Of a stretch of 53,741 nucleotides of DNA, positions 51,323 through 53,741 are shown piece after piece; positions within the stretch are counted from its first letter, which is position 1, and each line of letters opens with the position of its first letter. The notes beneath the pieces were generated by a model, which worked only from the letters and a program-made list of their open reading frames with translations, was not told where the DNA came from and ran no database searches. Position numbers and translations under genes: made by a program. The stretch spans positions 1-53,741 of the forward strand of contig NZ_VMNW02000061.1 of assembly GCF_007713735.2 (NCBI RefSeq), in the 5' to 3' direction. The stretch comes from Amycolatopsis acidicola. Lineage in GTDB: Bacteria; Actinomycetota; Actinomycetes; Mycobacteriales; Pseudonocardiaceae.

Positions 51323-52200
51323 CCCCCACCCCGAAATTCACCCGCGGGCAGCTGAACGTCTTCCAGACCCCGGACGACGTCAGCCGAGTCACCGCCGCGC
51401 TGCACTCGGTCGGCCGGAAGGTCGCGCTGGTGCCGACGATGGGCGCGCTGCACGCCGGGCACCTGGAGCTGATCCGCCGCGCCAAGCGGCTGCCGAACAC
51501 CGTCGTCGGCGCGTCGATCTTCGTGAACCCGTTGCAGTTCGGCGAAGGCGAGGACTTCGACGCCTACCCGCGCCCGCTGGAGCGCGACCTGGACAAGCTG
51601 ACCGAGGCGGGCGTCGAGCTGGCGTTCGTGCCCAAGGCGGGCGATCTGTACCTGGAGGGGCACGCGGTGACCGTGCACCCCGGCCCGCTCGGCGACGAGC
51701 TGGAGGGCGTGCACCGGCCCGGCCATTTCGCCGGGATGCTCACGGTGGTCAACAAGCTGTTGAACATCGTGCGCCCCGACTACGCGTTCTTCGGGGAGAA
51801 GGACTACCAGCAGCTGGTGCTGATCAAGCGGATGGCCGCGGATCTCAACCTGGGCACCAGGATCATCGGGGTGCCGACGGTGCGCGAGAGCGACGGCCTG
51901 GCGCTGTCCTCGCGTAACGTCTACCTTTCGCCCGAACAGCGAGCCGACGCCGTGGTGCTGTCCGCGGCGCTGGCCGCGGGAGCGCACGCCGGGCCGCGTG
52001 GGGCCGGTGCCGTGCTGACCGCGGCGAGGGAGACCCTGGCCGCACGGCCCGAGGTTTCGCTCGATTATCTCGAACTGCGTGGAACCGATCTCGGTCCCGC
52101 GCCCGTCGATGGAGAGGCAAGGTTGCTGATCGCGGCCAGGCTCGGCCAGACCCGGCTGATCGACAACGTCGCCGTCCTCCTCGGCACCGCAGGGGAATGA
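51319..52200 (+). CDS. panC: Pantothenate synthetase (pantoate-beta-alanine ligase)
   Basis: The 293-residue enzyme joins pantoate and beta-alanine using ATP. Class I nucleotide-binding signatures are clear: VPTMGALHAGHLELIRRA (with the HAGH motif), NPLQFGEGEDFDAYPR, FFGEKDYQQL and RESDGLALSSRN. The GTG start overlaps the preceding stop. panD, which makes the beta-alanine, follows 12 bases later, so the operon pairs supply and use. Confidence 0.97.
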   Translation: MTPTPKFTRGQLNVFQTPDDVSRVTAALHSVGRKVALVPTMGALHAGHLELIRRAKRLPNTVVGASIFVNPLQFGEGEDFDAYPRPLERDLDKLTEAGVELAFVPKAGDLYLEGHAVTVHPGPLGDELEGVHRPGHFAGMLTVVNKLLNIVRPDYAFFGEKDYQQLVLIKRMAADLNLGTRIIGVPTVRESDGLALSSRNVYLSPEQRADAVVLSAALAAGAHAGPRGAGAVLTAARETLAARPEVSLDYLELRGTDLGPAPVDGEARLLIAARLGQTRLIDNVAVLLGTAGE

Positions 52201-52212
52201 GGGAGAGTCACC

Positions 52213-52710
52213 ATGTTCCGCACGATGCTCAAGTCCAAGATCCATCGGGCGACCGTCACCCAGGCCAACCTGCACTACGTCGGGTCGGTCACCGTGGACC
52301 GCACGCTGATGGAGGCCGCCGACCTGCTTCCCGGTGAGCAGGTGTCCATTGTGGACATCGCGAACGGGGCGCGGCTGGAGACCTACGTGATCCCGGGTGA
52401 GCCCGGCAGCGGCGTGATCGGGATCAACGGCGCCGCCGCGCATCTGGTGCACCCCGGTGATCTGGTCATCCTGATCTCGTACGCGCAGATGACGAACGCC
52501 GAGGCCGCGGCCTTCGAGCCGAAGATCGTCTTCGTCGACGCGGACAACCGGATCCAGCACCAGGGCGGGGACGCCGGCTACGTGCCCGAGGGCTCGGGCC
52601 TGATCAGCGGCTCGGTCAGCATCGCCCATGCCGAGGGCGAGCCGGCCTACCCCACCGCCGAGACCGTCGACGCCGCCCGGCTCGACGCTCTGCTGCACGC
52701 GGAGAGCTAG
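52213..52710 (+). CDS. panD: Aspartate 1-decarboxylase precursor
   Basis: The 165-residue proenzyme makes beta-alanine from aspartate. It cleaves itself between Gly24 and Ser25 in HYVGSVTVD to form the pyruvoyl cofactor. Other family residues are MLKSKIHRATVTQA and the oxyanion region IGINGAAAHLVHPGD. It is longer than the usual 126-140 residues by a C-terminal tail of about 25 residues (AHAEGEPAYPTAETVDAARL). GGGAGAG precedes the ATG. Confidence 0.97.
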   Translation: MFRTMLKSKIHRATVTQANLHYVGSVTVDRTLMEAADLLPGEQVSIVDIANGARLETYVIPGEPGSGVIGINGAAAHLVHPGDLVILISYAQMTNAEAAAFEPKIVFVDADNRIQHQGGDAGYVPEGSGLISGSVSIAHAEGEPAYPTAETVDAARLDALLHAES

Positions 52711-52742
52711 GTGGCCGACGGACGCGTGCCGCGCGAGCAGCG

Positions 52743-53513
52743 ATGTTGCTAGCGATCGACGTCGGCAACACGAACATCGTCCTCGGCCTGTTCCAGGGGG
52801 AACGGCTCGTCGGGGACTGGCGGATGCGGACCGACGCGCAGATGACCGCCGACGAGCTGTCGCTCACCATGCGCGGGCTGCTCGGCTCGTACGCCGACGA
52901 AGTGACCGGGATCAGCGCGCTGTCCACGGTGCCCGCGGTGCTGCGCGAGCTGCGCGTGATGCTGGGCCGCTACTACGCGGACGTGCCGAAGGTCGTGGTG
53001 GAGCCCGGTGTCCGCACCGGGGTGCCGCTGCTGGTGGACAACCCGCGTGAGGTGGGCGCGGACAGGCTCGTGAACACGCTCGCCGCGCACCACCTGCACG
53101 AAAGCGCTTGCGTGGTGGTGGACTTCGGCACGTCCACGAACGTCGACGCCATCTCGGCCAAGGGCGAGTTCCTCGGCGGCGCGTTCGCGCCCGGGATCGA
53201 GATCTCGGTGGACGCGCTGGCGGCCCGCGCGGCGGCGTTGCGCAAGGTCGAACTGGTCGCCCCGCGGTCGGTGATCGGCAAGAACACCGTGGAATGCCTG
53301 CAATCCGGCATCCTGTACGGGTTCGCGGGACAGGTCGACGGGCTGGTGCGGCGCATCGTGAAGGAGCTGTCCACCGACGGCCCCGTCGCGGTGCTCGCCA
53401 CCGGCGGCCTGGCCCCGCTGGTGATCACCGAGTCCGAGACCATCACCGAGCACGTGCCCGACCTGACCCTCCTCGGCCTGCGCCTCGCCTACGAACGCCA
53501 GCTTTCGCGCTAA
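52743..53513 (+). CDS. coaX: Type III pantothenate kinase
   Basis: The 256-residue ASKHA-fold kinase begins coenzyme A synthesis from pantothenate. Its phosphate-binding LAIDVGNTNIVLGLF, substrate-binding REVGADRLVNTLAA and the DFGTSTNVDAI and ATGGLAPLV segments are typical; the second motif has Ser where many have Ala. It is 32 bases after panD, so panC-panD-coaX act in one pathway. No good terminator follows; repeats begin at once. Confidence 0.95.
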   Translation: MLLAIDVGNTNIVLGLFQGERLVGDWRMRTDAQMTADELSLTMRGLLGSYADEVTGISALSTVPAVLRELRVMLGRYYADVPKVVVEPGVRTGVPLLVDNPREVGADRLVNTLAAHHLHESACVVVDFGTSTNVDAISAKGEFLGGAFAPGIEISVDALAARAAALRKVELVAPRSVIGKNTVECLQSGILYGFAGQVDGLVRRIVKELSTDGPVAVLATGGLAPLVITESETITEHVPDLTLLGLRLAYERQLSR

Positions 53514-53521
53514 GCCTTCCT

Positions 53522-53741
53522 CGGGCGTGTTTGCCGCTCCCGCGGGCGTGTTTGCCCCTGGCGTCGGTGTGTTTGCCGCCGGCGTCGGTGGGTTGGCTCG
53601 TGGTGTCGGTGGGTTGGCCGCTGGCGTGGGGCGCGCGGGTGAGAACGGCCGATTCCCGGGCGGAAGGGGGCGAACTCGTGGACGGGAGGGGCAAACATGG
53701 CGACGGGAGGGGCCAACTCGGCGACGGGAGGGGCCAACATG
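53522..53741. repeat. Two blocks of 21-bp tandem repeats in opposite orientation
   Basis: Left block: five 21-bp units with core GTGTTTGCC or GGGTTGGCC (53527, 53548, 53569, 53590, 53611). Right block: four units with the core reversed, GCGAACTCG, GCAAACATG, GCCAACTCG, GCCAACATG (53670, 53691, 53712, 53733), running off the window. GTTTGCCCCT in the left can pair with AGGGGCAAAC in the right. The unit length is a multiple of three, which keeps frames open, but no start, ribosome site or recognisable protein is present. Confidence 0.85.

Overview
The window is high-GC actinobacterial chromosome. Gene order (a large helicase, topA, a dTMP-kinase-like fusion, holB, tRNA-Thr, ppa, dacB, tilS, hpt, ftsH, folP-folB-folK, DUF3180, panC-panD-coaX) follows the conserved block known from Mycobacterium tuberculosis Rv3649 to Rv3600c. 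EspG-type chaperones with PE/PPE-like partners, a K+-independent proton pyrophosphatase, 21-bp intergenic repeats and many leaderless genes suggest a member of the Pseudonocardiaceae, perhaps Amycolatopsis-like. The genus is an inference.

Layout. Positions 1-529 hold no supportable gene. Positions 530-17.2 kb carry DNA metabolism and envelope genes: a small prim-pol-like protein, an MrfA-like helicase, hppA, a lipoprotein, a WhiA-like domain protein, a secreted protease, topA, an MFS/dTMP-kinase-like fusion, holB and a large surface protein. A tRNA-Thr(CGT) follows. Positions 17.4-25.7 kb are accessory: a P450 operon, a two-component system, an ECF42-type sigma operon (DGPF protein, sigma factor, AhpD-like protein, VOC protein) and a lipoprotein esterase. 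Positions 25.7-33.7 kb return to housekeeping: TetR, gamma-carbonic-anhydrase-like protein, glyA behind a probable ZTP riboswitch, ppa, dacB, a zinc protease, tilS and hpt. Positions 33.8-37.2 kb are a type VII secretion substrate and chaperone module (PE-like, PPE-like, two EspG). ftsH-folP-folB-folK follow, with folE missing from its usual place.

Positions 41.5-46.9 kb look like an insertion between folK and the DUF3180 gene, which are neighbours in related genomes. It begins with an array of about nine 49-51 bp repeats, each carrying a perfect hairpin. Next comes a self-contained unit under an apparent LacI-type operator: an operon of two unrecognised proteins plus the LacI regulator, and a divergent MHS-type transporter. 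A MerR regulator ends it. The conserved block then resumes with DUF3180, a long disordered membrane protein, a PrsW-like protease, a DUF2520 Rossmann protein, panC, panD and coaX. The window ends in two blocks of 21-bp repeats in opposite orientation.

A recurring signal is a TANNNT -10 hexamer followed by exactly 6-8 bases and then the start codon, seen before at least eight genes. These are probable leaderless transcripts and they decide several start sites. The strongest candidates for something undescribed are the LacI-controlled island, the hairpin repeat array, the phospho-threonine-like EQT repeats in the DacB tail, and the degraded kinase domain fused to an MFS transporter.
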